A DNA stretch of 64,000 bases from Bacillota bacterium. Its GTDB lineage: Bacteria > Bacillota > SHA-98 > Ch115 > JABLXJ01. The notes below the pieces were generated by a model. That model did not search any database. It had not been told where the DNA came from and worked only from the letters and a program-made list of their open reading frames with translations. How positions within the stretch are numbered: position 1 is the first letter of the stretch; each line of letters begins with the position of its first letter. The stretch lies in the NCBI GenBank assembly GCA_013178125.1, contig JABLXJ010000010.1:62001-126000 (forward strand). Reading direction: 5' to 3'. Shown one piece after another: positions 53,330 through 62,925 of this stretch. The position numbers and the translations under genes are program-made.

Positions 53330-54106
53330 ATGGGTAACGAGCTACGTTTGTGTAAGGTACCACCTATTCCACTATACTACCAACTCAAGGAGATCATTCG
53401 TCAACAAATTGAGGACGGCATTTATAAACCTGGTGACGCCATCCCCAACGAGACGGAGCTTCAAGAGAAATATAAGCTCAGTCGATCCACGGTAAGGAAG
53501 GCTGTGGAGGAACTGGTTGCTGATGGGTTGCTTATAAAGCGACAAGGGAAGGGGACATTTGTCCAAAAACCCAAGATTACTCAGAACCTTAACCTTATTA
53601 CAAGTTTTGGCGAAACGTTGGTTGCCAGGGGCTTAACACCGAAGATCTCGAATGTAGAGGTGGAGGAGATTCCTGCGCCTGCGAAGATAGCACAAATGCT
53701 AGGACTGAACGTTGGAGACCCTGTTATACATATATTTCGCCTTTATCTAGCAGACGACGATCCAATAGCTTTAATGACCAATTATCTAATACCTCAACTC
53801 GTTCCGGGTCTTTCTCGGGAGGATTTATGTAAGTACTCTCTTTATCAAATCCTTGAACACAAATACGACTTGACATTAGCCACAGCAGATGAGACCATGG
53901 AGGCTCGATGTGCAGACGAATATGAGGCCGATATGCTTAATGTAGTAAAAGGCGCCCCGCTTCTTCATGTAACTCGTGTCACATACTCTTTGGATGGGTC
54001 CCCCATAGAAGTGGCGATAGTTACCTCGCGGGCAGACAGATATAGTTACTCGATCAAATTAAGTGGCCGCGAGAAAAGCAAGCGACTCATCGGGATATCT
54101 AAATAG
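53330..54106 (+). CDS. GntR-family regulator, HutC subfamily (UTRA domain)
   Basis: A 258-residue repressor. Winged helix-turn-helix: IPLYYQLKEIIRQQIEDGIY then GDAIPNETELQEKYKLSRST, VRKAVEELVADGLLIKRQGK (residues ~12-75). The C-terminal UTRA ligand domain has IHIFRLYLADDDPIALMTNY, then VTRVTYSLDGSPIEVAIVTS. HutC/FarR-type proteins sense sugars, amino acids or related metabolites. It begins a more AT-rich operon for sugar or sugar-acid use and probably controls it, with the pathway substrate or a phosphorylated intermediate as ligand. AAGGGAG lies six bases before the ATG. Confidence 0.94.
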   Translation: MGNELRLCKVPPIPLYYQLKEIIRQQIEDGIYKPGDAIPNETELQEKYKLSRSTVRKAVEELVADGLLIKRQGKGTFVQKPKITQNLNLITSFGETLVARGLTPKISNVEVEEIPAPAKIAQMLGLNVGDPVIHIFRLYLADDDPIALMTNYLIPQLVPGLSREDLCKYSLYQILEHKYDLTLATADETMEARCADEYEADMLNVVKGAPLLHVTRVTYSLDGSPIEVAIVTSRADRYSYSIKLSGREKSKRLIGISK

Positions 54107-54255
54107 GTTGATGTTTTATATTCATTCTTACGCCATGCGAAGGATAGATACAGGGTTATTGACTCGAGTCCCAGAAAGAGTTAGATGGCTTAACGAAATC
54201 TACATCATGGTATTATTAACCGAAGTACCCTATAAGATTAGGAGGTTATACTGTT

Positions 54256-55698
54256 TTGAGAGATTACAGGTTAATTGTAAATGGTGAGCTAGTTGAATCG
54301 GTCAGTGGTAACCGATTTAATGTAATCAATCCGGCGACGTCTGAGGTGATAGGGAGCGTCCCCGATGGTGTGCCCGAAGATGCTGTTTCCGCCCTGCAAG
54401 CCGCAGAGCGGGCGTTTCCAGGTTGGGCGGCTTTGCCTCCAACCGTTCGTGCTGATTACATGCATAAGAGCGCTGAACTTATTAGAGCAAGGAAGAGAGA
54501 TATAGCTGTCACCTTGACGATGGAGCAGGGCAAGCCATTGCGGGATGCTGAGAAGGAAGTCCAGGATGCCGCAGCTGCTATCGATTTCTTCGCAGATGAA
54601 GGGATACGAATTAGAGGGGAAGTTATTCCGACAGGGGTAACTAGCGCCCTGAGTATCGTTGTTAAACAGCCGATCGGGGTGTGCGTTGCTATCACCCCTT
54701 GGAATTATCCCGTCTCGCTTTTGGCGTGGAAAGTCGGTCCTGCACTGGCCGCCGGATGTTCAATTGTAGCGAAACCCGCCTCGGAGACGCCTCTATCTAG
54801 TATTGAATTTGTCCGGTGCTTCCTGGATGCAGGGGTCCCTAAAGGAGTCATCAATATAGTGACCGGGTCGGGGGGCAAGATAGGCAGGGAATTGGTACAA
54901 AATCCGATCACAAAAAAGGTGGCCCTCACAGGTTCGACTTTGGTGGGTAAGTGCGTGGCGAGCTTGGCAGGCGAGCACCTTAAAAAGGTTTCTCTTGAGC
55001 TTGGAGGGCACTCCCCGTTTATTGTGTTCGGAGATGCCGATCTTAAATCCGCGGTCGCCGAGGGAGTCCGGCGGTCCTTCCGAAATATGGGGCAGATCTG
55101 CAATGCAGTAAACCGCATTCTCGTTCATGAATCAATCGCTGATGAGTTTATAGACATGTTCGTCGAGGGAACCAAGAACATGACGATCGGAAACGGCCTG
55201 AATAATCCAGACGTTGATCTGGGGCCTATGGTAAATGAAGAGGGCATCAAGAGGACGATGACGCATATCCAGGATGCCTTGGACAGGGGTGCGCGCCTTC
55301 TATGCGGCGGGAGAAAGCCTGCTGGGAAGGAGTTTGAGAGGGGTTTCTTCCTTAAGCCGGCCGTCCTGGTCGATGTCCCCCGAGATTCAATAATAATGCA
55401 AGAGGAGACGTTTGGACCTGCAGTAGCTATAGTTAAGTTTGAGTCTTTAGACGAGGCGATTCATCTTGCTAATGCCACTCAATATGGGCTTGTAGCCTAT
55501 GCATACACCCAAGATATAGAAACAATCATCACTCTCGTAAACATGCTAGATTTCGGAACTGTGTGTATAAACAATACCGTGGCGGCGAGCGTCCAGGCTC
55601 CTTATGGAGGGTGGAAGGAAAGTGGGGTGGGGGTCGAATTGTCCCACCATGCCATGGATGAGTACTTGCACATAAAACATGTGAGAATTCAGGGTTAA
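54256..55698 (+). CDS. NAD(P)-dependent aldehyde dehydrogenase
   Basis: Oxidises an aldehyde to the acid; closest in look to the succinate-semialdehyde, glycolaldehyde and lactaldehyde group. Marks: PWNYPVSLLAWKVGPALAAG near residue 148, LTGSTLVGKCVASLAG near 220, catalytic Glu in LELGGHSPFIVFGDADL near 250, catalytic Cys in GQICNAVNRILVHESIAD near 283, and EETFGPAVAIVKFESLDEAI near 380. 480 residues, complete. TTG 54256 is the start, set by AGGAGG about 11 bases upstream; the next Met is far inside. The substrate is not known, but the neighbours suggest a sugar-derived aldehyde. Confidence 0.94.
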   Translation: MRDYRLIVNGELVESVSGNRFNVINPATSEVIGSVPDGVPEDAVSALQAAERAFPGWAALPPTVRADYMHKSAELIRARKRDIAVTLTMEQGKPLRDAEKEVQDAAAAIDFFADEGIRIRGEVIPTGVTSALSIVVKQPIGVCVAITPWNYPVSLLAWKVGPALAAGCSIVAKPASETPLSSIEFVRCFLDAGVPKGVINIVTGSGGKIGRELVQNPITKKVALTGSTLVGKCVASLAGEHLKKVSLELGGHSPFIVFGDADLKSAVAEGVRRSFRNMGQICNAVNRILVHESIADEFIDMFVEGTKNMTIGNGLNNPDVDLGPMVNEEGIKRTMTHIQDALDRGARLLCGGRKPAGKEFERGFFLKPAVLVDVPRDSIIMQEETFGPAVAIVKFESLDEAIHLANATQYGLVAYAYTQDIETIITLVNMLDFGTVCINNTVAASVQAPYGGWKESGVGVELSHHAMDEYLHIKHVRIQG

Positions 55699-55766
55699 TA
55701 TGATTGACTACACGCCGGCCAAACAGAGCTATACTTGAAATATTGTGATGGGAGTTGAATGAATTT

Positions 55767-56162
55767 ATGGGAGTTAGGGTTGCAAACTTAGAAACGGTTG
55801 CTCTACAACCTAGCGATCATTCCTTCTGCCACCTGCGAGAAAAGAAAGAATCCAATGTCCTTCGAGATTCGTGGGTGCTTATTTCTCCGGAGAATTCACC
55901 AACAAGAACATTAACGGCCGGTTATACCACCGTCTATCCCGGATGCCGTACTGGTGGACATTCTCACGAGGACTATGAAGAAGTTTATCACATTACCAAG
56001 GGTAAGGGTATCATGACAGTGGGCGAGGAAGAATTCGAGGTCTCGGCCGGAGATACTTTTTTAGTCCCTTTTGGGCTTTACCACACCGTACGCAATCCTT
56101 ACCAAGGCGTGCTGGAGTACTTCTGGGTGATTTCTCTAAATCATGAGAAGGCACAGAAGTAG
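55767..56162 (+). CDS. Cupin-domain protein
   Basis: A 131-residue single cupin. Motif 1: GCRTGGHSHEDYEEVYHITK then GKGIMTVGEEE (H-x-H at residues ~72-74, Glu ~78), motif 2: GDTFLVPFGLYHTVRNPYQG with the third His. The metal ligand set is complete. Such small cupins in sugar operons are often isomerases, epimerases or dioxygenase-like proteins; the reaction is not known here. The start is uncertain (ATG 55767 with GGGAG 12 bases before, or TTG 55755). It lies between the aldehyde dehydrogenase and the kinase. Confidence 0.88.
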   Translation: MGVRVANLETVALQPSDHSFCHLREKKESNVLRDSWVLISPENSPTRTLTAGYTTVYPGCRTGGHSHEDYEEVYHITKGKGIMTVGEEEFEVSAGDTFLVPFGLYHTVRNPYQGVLEYFWVISLNHEKAQK

Positions 56163-56232
56163 GGGGAAATCAGCATTGGCTGGCATGCGATAAAGTCTGC
56201 TGAAGTTAAGGAGAAGGAGCGTTACAAGGCTT

Positions 56233-57762
56233 ATGCTGAGGCGGACGTGTCTATTAAGTGTGGATATCGGAACCGAAAGCGCCCGCGCGGCTCTTCTCAC
56301 TCCAGATGGTCAGGTTGTGGCCAGTTCCTCTCAAGAATACGCGCTCAATTGCCCGCACCCTGGCTGGGCGGAACAAGATCCCGAGAGTTGGTGGGGGGCT
56401 ACTGTCTACAACATCCGGACGATCCTCGAGAGAGCCCCTGATGTCGACGTCGTTGCCGTCGGCATCGGCGGACAGATGCACGCACCGGTACCTATTGATT
56501 TAGAAGGTAGATTGGTGTTTCGCGCTATTCCGCTGTGGTGCGACAAGCGTACCGAGCCTCAATGCCAGGCGGCCCGGGTCATTCTCGACGAAGAAGAATC
56601 GCTGCGGATCACGGGAAATCCCATTGTTGCCTCATGGACGGGCTTCAAGTTTAAGTGGATCAAGGAAAACCACCCGGAGGTATATGTCAGGACGGTAAAG
56701 TTCCTGTCCTGCAAGGATTATTTGAATCTGCGTCTGACGGGCCAGTGTTTCACTGATTACTCTGAAGCTTCGGGGACCTACCTCTTTGACGCTAAGTGCG
56801 GTGCATGGTCGGCTGAGCTATGTTCAGCCCTGGGTATAGACCCCGCGAAGCTGCCGGACATTGCCAATGCGTCCGATGTCATAGGCACGGTGACAAAGGA
56901 AGCGGCGGAGTTGACGGGCTTGAAGGCGGGCACCCCCGTGGTAGCGGGTGGCGGCGATATGATGTGCATTCTACTTGGAGCAGGAATCGTCTCAGATGGC
57001 ATGGCCTGCGATATAACGGGGACTGCCGCAGATATCTCAGTTTTCACTCCCGAGCCGTTATATGATATGCGGTTGATGCATCTACACCATGTGGCTCCCA
57101 AAGGGGGCTGGATTTCATTCGGTATTTTGGATTCGGGTGGCGGGAGTTACAAATGGTTTAAGGACAACTTTTGTCTTGCACAGGTCGAGGAAGCGCGTGA
57201 AAGGGGAATTTCGCCCTACCAGGTGCTGAGCGAGGGGGCCGCCACCATTCCTGCCGGGTCCGAAGGACTTCTTTTCTTCCCGTATCTTTTGGGGGAACGT
57301 ACGTTGGGTAGCAGCGCCAGCCGTGGTGTATTCTTTGGTTTCACTCCCAGACATACCATTAACCACTGTTCGCGAGCCATTATGGAAGGGGTAAGCTTCG
57401 ATCTGCGTCAGAGCCTTGAGATTATTGAGGCGAAAGGCGTGCCTATCAACGAAGTTCGCGCCATCGGAGGAGGGGCGAAGAGCCCGGTTTGGTGTGAGAT
57501 TAAATCCAACGTTTACGGGAAGCCCGTAAAGACTTTGGCGAATTTCGAAGGTGGTATCGTGGGGGCGTCGATGCTTGCGGGTCTTGGCGTGGGTCTTTAC
57601 AGCAGTGTAGAGGATGCAGTGGATTCATTGGTCAGGTTGGAGAAGGTATTTCCCCCGGATGCGGAATTAGCGCAACGATATGATAGGTTCTATGAATTAT
57701 ATAAATCCTTGCACGACAGTTTTCAGCCTTATTATAGAAAGCTCTCGGAGTTGGTAAGTTAG
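56233..57762 (+). CDS. FGGY-family carbohydrate kinase (xylulokinase-like)
   Basis: Phosphorylates a sugar, polyol or keto sugar. N-terminal half: SVDIGTESARAALLTPDGQV near residue 10, then VGIGGQMHAPVPIDLEGRLV near 78 and the substrate loop AIPLWCDKRTEPQCQ. C-terminal half: ITGTAADISVFTPEP, VRAIGGGAKSPVWCEIKSNV near 410, GGIVGASMLAGLGVGL near 440. It is full length at 509 residues. The likely substrate is a ketose. Note the long path: this kinase is followed by a dehydrogenase and a KDPG-type aldolase rather than an epimerase. ATG 56233 follows AAGGAGAAGGAGCG. Confidence 0.92.
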   Translation: MLRRTCLLSVDIGTESARAALLTPDGQVVASSSQEYALNCPHPGWAEQDPESWWGATVYNIRTILERAPDVDVVAVGIGGQMHAPVPIDLEGRLVFRAIPLWCDKRTEPQCQAARVILDEEESLRITGNPIVASWTGFKFKWIKENHPEVYVRTVKFLSCKDYLNLRLTGQCFTDYSEASGTYLFDAKCGAWSAELCSALGIDPAKLPDIANASDVIGTVTKEAAELTGLKAGTPVVAGGGDMMCILLGAGIVSDGMACDITGTAADISVFTPEPLYDMRLMHLHHVAPKGGWISFGILDSGGGSYKWFKDNFCLAQVEEARERGISPYQVLSEGAATIPAGSEGLLFFPYLLGERTLGSSASRGVFFGFTPRHTINHCSRAIMEGVSFDLRQSLEIIEAKGVPINEVRAIGGGAKSPVWCEIKSNVYGKPVKTLANFEGGIVGASMLAGLGVGLYSSVEDAVDSLVRLEKVFPPDAELAQRYDRFYELYKSLHDSFQPYYRKLSELVS

Positions 57763-57773
57763 GAGCGAGAGAG

Positions 57774-58745
57774 ATGGGATGGAAGGTATTGATCACCGCA
57801 CGCTCTTTCGGGCAAGGAGACCCCGAACCCTTTCGGATTTTGACGCAAGCGAAATGCGAGGTAGTAAAGAGCCCTCTCGATCGACCTCTTACGGGAGAGG
57901 AGTTGGGAAAGCTGATTGGAGATGCCGATGCCGTGATTGTCGGCAATGATATCGTAGATGCCTCCGTTATCGAGAGGGGAAGGGCTTTGAAGGTGATCTC
58001 CCGCTATGGCGTGGGCACCGATAATATCGACATAGCGGCCGCCTCAATGAGGGGTATCTACGTGACGAACACCCCGGGCGTAAACGACCACTCCGTGGCG
58101 GATCTTGCTGTTGGGATGATGATTGCATTAGCTCGAGGTATCCCCAAGGTATGCAACTGGACAAGGGCCGGGGAATGGAAACGATTCTTCGGGTCGGAGG
58201 TTTATGGCAAGGTTTTGGGAGTAATCGGTGTTGGACGCATAGGTCGTGAGGTTGTCCGCCGGGTACAGGGCTTTGACATGCTCACGTTATGCTACGATAT
58301 CAAGCCCGATCAAGAACTCATTAATAAATATCAGGTAGAATACCTGGATCTTGATGAAGTGTTACGGAAGGCGGATTTCGTCTCTATCCACGTGCCTCTC
58401 CTGCCATCTACGAGAAAGCTCATCGGGAAGCGCGAACTGGGTTTGATGAAGCCAACCGCTTATCTTATCAACCTTGCGAGGGGCGGTATCGTGGACGAGG
58501 ATGCTCTATATGACGCTTTACAGGGAGGGGTAATAGCCGGCGCAGCTATCGACGTGTTTGAAAAAGAGCCTCCAGTAAATTCCCCTTTGATTCAGTTGGA
58601 TGACATAATCGTTACCCCTCACATCGGGGGTTACACTGTGGAGAGCGTGAAGCGAATGAGTACCCTCGCGGCTGAGAATGTCATATCAGTGTTGCGGGGC
58701 GAGGCCTGTAAATACGTGGTTAACCCGGAGGCCCAGAGGGCATGA
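57774..58745 (+). CDS. D-2-hydroxyacid dehydrogenase (phosphoglycerate dehydrogenase-like)
   Basis: A 323-residue member of the D-isomer 2-hydroxyacid dehydrogenase family. Marks: ISRYGVGTDNIDIAAASMRG near residue 75, NTPGVNDHSVADLAVGMMIA, NAD loop VIGVGRIGREVVRR near 150, catalytic Arg in LINLARGGIVDEDALYDAL near 235, Glu, and His in VTPHIGGYTVESVKRMS near 285. There is no ACT domain, unlike serA in this window, so a catabolic role on a hydroxy or keto sugar acid is more likely than serine synthesis. It starts 12 bases after the kinase stop. Confidence 0.92.
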   Translation: MGWKVLITARSFGQGDPEPFRILTQAKCEVVKSPLDRPLTGEELGKLIGDADAVIVGNDIVDASVIERGRALKVISRYGVGTDNIDIAAASMRGIYVTNTPGVNDHSVADLAVGMMIALARGIPKVCNWTRAGEWKRFFGSEVYGKVLGVIGVGRIGREVVRRVQGFDMLTLCYDIKPDQELINKYQVEYLDLDEVLRKADFVSIHVPLLPSTRKLIGKRELGLMKPTAYLINLARGGIVDEDALYDALQGGVIAGAAIDVFEKEPPVNSPLIQLDDIIVTPHIGGYTVESVKRMSTLAAENVISVLRGEACKYVVNPEAQRA

Positions 58746-58790
58746 TTGGCCGCCCGGGGCGTCATCTTCAAAAATCGAGAGGTGGTCATT

Positions 58791-59438
58791 TTGGACCGGC
58801 CAGGACAGCTCGAGTTGATCAAAGAGACTGGTGTAGTGGCAATTGTGCGGGGCACGAATGCTGACACAATGTTGAGGGTTGCCGATGCCATCCATGCAGG
58901 GGGCGTGCGGGCCATAGAAGTGACCATGAACACCCCAGATGCTATCGACATGATCCGGATCCTCTCTACCGAGGTAAGCGATAGGATGCTCGTTGGGGTT
59001 GGTACTGTCCTTGATGCCCCAACTGCGAGGATGGCCATTCTCGCTGGCGCACAGTTTATTTTGGCGCCAAACCTGGATGAGGAAGTTATAAGAATCTGTC
59101 ACATGTACGGGAGGCTCGTTATCCCCGGTGTGTTAACTCCTACGGAGGTTGTGAGGGCCTGGAGCCTGGGTGCTGACATTGTAAAAATATTCCCGGCTGG
59201 TTCCGTGGGGCCGCGCTATATCCGTGAGTTGCGAGGTCCGCTGGGGCACATTGATATGATGGCTGTCGGCGGCGTAACTGTAGAGAACGCTGGAGATTTT
59301 ATTCGAGCGGGTGCCGTTGCGCTGGGTGTCGGCAGCGAACTTGTTGACCGAAGTGCAGTGGCGGAGGGGAGGTTCGATACACTAACTAGAAACGCTAAGG
59401 CTTTTATCGGTGCTGTTAAAGAAGCTAAAACGGGGTAG
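58791..59438 (+). CDS. KDPG/KHG-type aldolase (Eda family)
   Basis: Class I aldolase that splits 2-keto-3-deoxy sugar-acid phosphates to pyruvate and an aldehyde. Marks: LELIKETGVVAIVRGTNADT near the start, RAIEVTMNTPDAIDMIRIL with the catalytic Glu, VLDAPTARMAILAGAQFILA, and the Schiff-base Lys in VKIFPAGSVGPRYIREL near residue 130. 215 residues is standard. TTG 58791 is preferred since GAGAGGTGG stands six bases upstream and the family start then fits; TTG 58746, right after the previous stop, would add 15 residues. Confidence 0.9.
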   Translation: MDRPGQLELIKETGVVAIVRGTNADTMLRVADAIHAGGVRAIEVTMNTPDAIDMIRILSTEVSDRMLVGVGTVLDAPTARMAILAGAQFILAPNLDEEVIRICHMYGRLVIPGVLTPTEVVRAWSLGADIVKIFPAGSVGPRYIRELRGPLGHIDMMAVGGVTVENAGDFIRAGAVALGVGSELVDRSAVAEGRFDTLTRNAKAFIGAVKEAKTG

Positions 59439-59614
59439 ATAGGGTAGAGGCATCAGCTCGAGCTCTCAGCTATGAAAATAGGGAAAGAGAGAAACAGATA
59501 CACCAAACATGTGACAGACTGGAGGTGAAGAAGGAGTAATTAGATAAAATTGCATAAAGAGTTGTTGAGATAATCATAGTACTGGAATCTAAAATATTTT
59601 GGGAGGAATGGGGC

Positions 59615-60934
59615 ATGTTAGAGGTATTTCGGAAAAATGTTTACCAGATTATATTTCTACTAATTTGCCTTATTGTGGGGATGGCAGCAGCAACGCAAGG
59701 AGCTTCTAAACCGTATGCCGGTCAGACTGTTAAGATTATAACTTGGGAGACTGCGACCGCAACAGCTATACAAAAGCTAATACCTGAATTCGAGAAAGAA
59801 ACTGGTATTAAGGTTATGTTCGAAATATACCCTGAGCCTGTGCTCCGCGAGAAGGTTATGCTTGATTTAGCCTCCCGGAGCGGCGCATATGATATCTTTT
59901 TACTCGATGGTTGGCTGACTGCCGAGTACGCGAAGGCGGGTTATGTAATTCCACTGGATGATCTTCTCAAGAACAATAAGAGTGAATGGTTCTGTGAGGA
60001 CTTTGCTCCAAAGTACCTCGATGCCCTCCGGTACGATGGTAAGCTTTGGGGGCTTCCGTACTACGGCCATGTCGGTATCCTGATGTATAGAAAGGACCTA
60101 TTTGAGAAACTTGGTCTGGGTGTTCCGGAGACTACTGATGAGCTCATGACGGCTGCAGCTAAACTGACGCAAAAACCGGATCGTTACGGCATTGCTTTCA
60201 GGGCGATTAAGGGTGAAGACAATACCATCATAACTACCTCCTGGACATGGGTCTTTGGTGGCCGCTGGCTCGACGAGAAAAACATGCCCGTAGTTGACAG
60301 CCCGGAGTTCATCAAGGGTGTAACATGGATCAAGGATATCCTTCAGAAGTATGGTCCGCCCGATGTATCGAGGTACAGCTGGGTGGAAGTCGAGAAAGCA
60401 TTTACAACCGGCAGAGTCGGGATGATCTTTGATGCATCGGATTTCGTCGGCAGGATCGAGGATCCCAAGCGGTCTCAAATTGCGGGTAAGATCGGCTACG
60501 CCCTAGCCCCGGCCGGCCCCAATATCCCCAGAACGAAAAGGTATGCGTCTCATTTGTTCACCGCGGGCATGGGTATCAACGCGGACTCAAGGCACAAGGA
60601 AGCCGCGTGGCTTTTCCTTCAGTGGATGACAAGTTCGGAAGTGCAGCAGAGAACACTCCTGGAAGGCAACAATACCGGTGTAACCAGTCTGGCTGTTCTT
60701 AACAGCAATCAATTCCGAAAAGCTTACCAGGGGGTTGACGTGATACTCAAGGCATTGGAACTAGCTAATCCTGAGTACATGCCGCATATCACCGTATATT
60801 CCGAACTGTGCGACATTATCGGCACACACATTTCTGCAGTAGTAGCTGGTATGGAGGAACCAGCAGATGCGATGAAAAAGGCAAAGCTTGAGATGTACCG
60901 GGCACTTAGTCGAGCAGGTTTGATTAAGCGCTAA
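59615..60934 (+). CDS. ABC transporter sugar-binding protein (family 1)
   Basis: Exported solute-binding protein. The N-terminal signal (VYQIIFLLICLIVGMAAATQ, residues ~9-28) has no lipobox Cys, so the protein looks periplasmic and not lipid-anchored, again in keeping with an outer membrane. The mature part shows VKIITWETATATAIQKLIPE, FEIYPEPVLREKVML, YDIFLLDGWLTAEYAKAGYV and the typical LWGLPYYGHVGILMYRKDLF. 439 residues. GGAGG lies eight bases before the ATG. The 176 bases upstream hold no gene. It is separated from the first permease by a strong hairpin. Confidence 0.94.
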   Translation: MLEVFRKNVYQIIFLLICLIVGMAAATQGASKPYAGQTVKIITWETATATAIQKLIPEFEKETGIKVMFEIYPEPVLREKVMLDLASRSGAYDIFLLDGWLTAEYAKAGYVIPLDDLLKNNKSEWFCEDFAPKYLDALRYDGKLWGLPYYGHVGILMYRKDLFEKLGLGVPETTDELMTAAAKLTQKPDRYGIAFRAIKGEDNTIITTSWTWVFGGRWLDEKNMPVVDSPEFIKGVTWIKDILQKYGPPDVSRYSWVEVEKAFTTGRVGMIFDASDFVGRIEDPKRSQIAGKIGYALAPAGPNIPRTKRYASHLFTAGMGINADSRHKEAAWLFLQWMTSSEVQQRTLLEGNNTGVTSLAVLNSNQFRKAYQGVDVILKALELANPEYMPHITVYSELCDIIGTHISAVVAGMEEPADAMKKAKLEMYRALSRAGLIKR

Positions 60935-60950
60935 GCCTAGTTAAAGGCCG

Positions 60951-60976
60951 GGAGGAGCCCGAATGAGGGCTCCTCC
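60951..60976 (+). other. strong intercistronic hairpin after the binding-protein gene
   Basis: GGAGGAGCCC-GAATGA-GGGCTCCTCC is a perfect ten-pair stem with a six-base loop. There is no T-run. As between malE and malF in enterics, it may protect the upstream message and make binding protein outnumber permeases. Confidence 0.75.
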
Positions 60977-60991
60977 ATAAAGGATGAAGTA

Positions 60992-61906
60992 TTGGATAAA
61001 ACTGGGGGGAAATTCGTGCGTTTATTACCGCAGCTCGGGTATAGACAGAAAACATTGATAATGATGTTGAGTCCCGCGATCCTAGTTTTATTAGTCATAA
61101 CTGTATTTCCCTTTTTCTACTTAGTAGGAGTGAGTTTTAGCGGGCTTGAACTAGCTAAGCCTTATCTGGGATCTCCATTTGTGGGATTTGCAAACTATAT
61201 AGACTTACTAACTAATGAACGGTTTTGGAACTCTGTCAAGCTGACGGCAATATTCACTGCTTGTGCATTGACAATCGAGTTTCTCGCAGGTTTTGGGTTG
61301 GCGCTTATGTTGAAGGATAAGTTTCCCGGTAAGAACCTTGTTTTGCCGCTATTCCTTATTCCAATGGTCATACCTCCTGTTGTAGTTGGTCTGAGCTGGC
61401 GATTTCTGTTTGATGCTACCATCGGTTTTGTTAACTATATAATCGGATTCCTCGGAATATCTGGTAAGTCATGGCTAGCCGATCCGTCTCTAGCCCTCAT
61501 TACTATCATCGTGGCCGATATCTGGCAATGGACACCTTTTATGATGCTGGTGCTCCTTGCTGGCTTCCAGTCGCTCCCCATCGAGCCTTTTGAAGCGAGT
61601 AAAGTGGACGGAGCGACCGGATTCCAGACCTTTAGATACATAACGTTGCCGCTCATGCAAGGAGCTATTATGGTAGCAATCTTAATACGTAGCATTGATA
61701 TTTTTCGCGCCTTTGACGTGATATATATGATGACTGAGGGTGGACCAGGGACCGCTACGGAGACTATGAGCATTTATTCTTATCTTATGGGATTTAGCTA
61801 TTTTAGGACTGGTGCGGCATCTGCCTTCGCGGTAATTATGCTGGCAATTACAATATTTGTCTGCCAAATCTTTCTTAAATTCATGAGGCGGGAGGAAGTA
61901 ACCTAA
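60992..61906 (+). CDS. Sugar ABC transporter permease (MalF/UgpA type)
   Basis: Inner-membrane permease with about six segments (first LSPAILVLLVITVFPFFYLV). The EAA motif that docks to the ATPase is EASKVDGATGFQTFRYITLP near residue 200. 304 residues. Start TTG 60992 follows AAAGGATG; GTG 61016 after a GGGGGG run is also possible. Its end overlaps the next permease start (TAATG). No ATP-binding subunit is encoded in the operon, so a shared ATPase (MsiK-type) elsewhere is expected. Confidence 0.94.
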   Translation: MDKTGGKFVRLLPQLGYRQKTLIMMLSPAILVLLVITVFPFFYLVGVSFSGLELAKPYLGSPFVGFANYIDLLTNERFWNSVKLTAIFTACALTIEFLAGFGLALMLKDKFPGKNLVLPLFLIPMVIPPVVVGLSWRFLFDATIGFVNYIIGFLGISGKSWLADPSLALITIIVADIWQWTPFMMLVLLAGFQSLPIEPFEASKVDGATGFQTFRYITLPLMQGAIMVAILIRSIDIFRAFDVIYMMTEGGPGTATETMSIYSYLMGFSYFRTGAASAFAVIMLAITIFVCQIFLKFMRREEVT

Positions 61907-62718
61907 TGAAGTGGCCGAGGTTAGCTCTTACATATGTCGTAGTCATACTCTCTCTTGTGTTCTTCCTGTTCCCGGTTTACTGGGTTCTTTCAACGTCCCT
62001 GAAGACCGAGGTGCAAGCGTTTTCCATGCCGCCGGTCTGGTGGTTCAAGCCCACTTTAGAGAACTACAGGGCAGTCGTTACGGGCTCTTATCTTAGATCT
62101 TTCCTTAATAGTCTTATAGTGAGTGCTGGTAGCATCGCCATTTCGCTTCTTATAGGTACACCAGCCGCTTATGCTCTTTCTCGATTCGATTTCAAAAGAA
62201 AAAAGGACCTGGCTTTTTGGATTCTATCGACCCGGATGGCTCCGGCTGTGGGCGTTGCTTTGCCGATGTTTTTATTCATGAAATTCTTCAAGCTCATCGA
62301 TACTCACTTTTCCCTCATCATACTTTACATCACATTTAACCTTTCCTTTGTTATTTGGATGATGCGTGGTTTTTTCGAAGAGATACCGAAAGAGCTTGAT
62401 GAATCGGGATTGGTTGACGGGTGCTCACCTTTCAAAGCGTTCACCAGGATTGTGATGCCCCTGGCGGCACCAGGGCTAGTGGCTACTGCCATATTTTGCT
62501 TTATCTTTTCGTGGAATGAGTTTTTCTTTGCCCTCGTGATGACCCGCACGGCGACTAAAACAATCCCGGTAGCAATTGCAGGATATATTGGGATATACGG
62601 GATACGCTGGGGGGAAATGAGTGCTGCGGCGCTAATTGGTGCTTTACCCATCATAATCTTCGCATCACTGGTCCAGAAACATCTAGTGCGCGGGCTTACA
62701 CTTGGGGCGGTCAAGTAG
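61906..62718 (+). CDS. Sugar ABC transporter permease (MalG/UgpE type)
   Basis: Partner permease of 270 residues with six hydrophobic segments (first LALTYVVVILSLVFFLFPVY). The EAA motif is LDESGLVDGCSPFKAFTRIV then MPLAAPGLVA near residue 165. ATG 61906 overlaps the stop of the first permease. The pair should form the channel for the sugar bound by the upstream protein. It is followed by 253 bases before the alcohol dehydrogenase gene. Confidence 0.94.
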   Translation: MKWPRLALTYVVVILSLVFFLFPVYWVLSTSLKTEVQAFSMPPVWWFKPTLENYRAVVTGSYLRSFLNSLIVSAGSIAISLLIGTPAAYALSRFDFKRKKDLAFWILSTRMAPAVGVALPMFLFMKFFKLIDTHFSLIILYITFNLSFVIWMMRGFFEEIPKELDESGLVDGCSPFKAFTRIVMPLAAPGLVATAIFCFIFSWNEFFFALVMTRTATKTIPVAIAGYIGIYGIRWGEMSAAALIGALPIIIFASLVQKHLVRGLTLGAVK

Positions 62719-62826
62719 GTTCATTTGTCAATTTCATGAATCGACGTATTACCCCAGCCTAGCATCTGACGCTTATAGATGTATTTGTTTACATCTTCGG
62801 CGAAAGGCGGCTGCGATCAAATATTC

Positions 62827-62925
62827 AAAGCCAAACTTGTTGGAGTGGAACATATTGAGGTTGTCGAGGGACCAAAGCCGTTTCCTCGAGAATGTGAAGC
62901 CCTTGTATCCATCTCGTCCGAATAA
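62827..62925 (+). pseudogene. N-terminal remnant of a zinc alcohol dehydrogenase
   Basis: A 32-codon stretch reads KAKLVGVEHIEVVEGPKPFP then RECEALVSISSE and stops at 62923. It resembles residues 2-35 of medium-chain dehydrogenases (K-A-x-L...I-E-V...P-x-P...E-x-L-V-x-I), and sits 47 bases before an intact gene of that family. No start codon or later domains are present. It may be the remains of a lost dehydrogenase gene. Confidence 0.45.
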
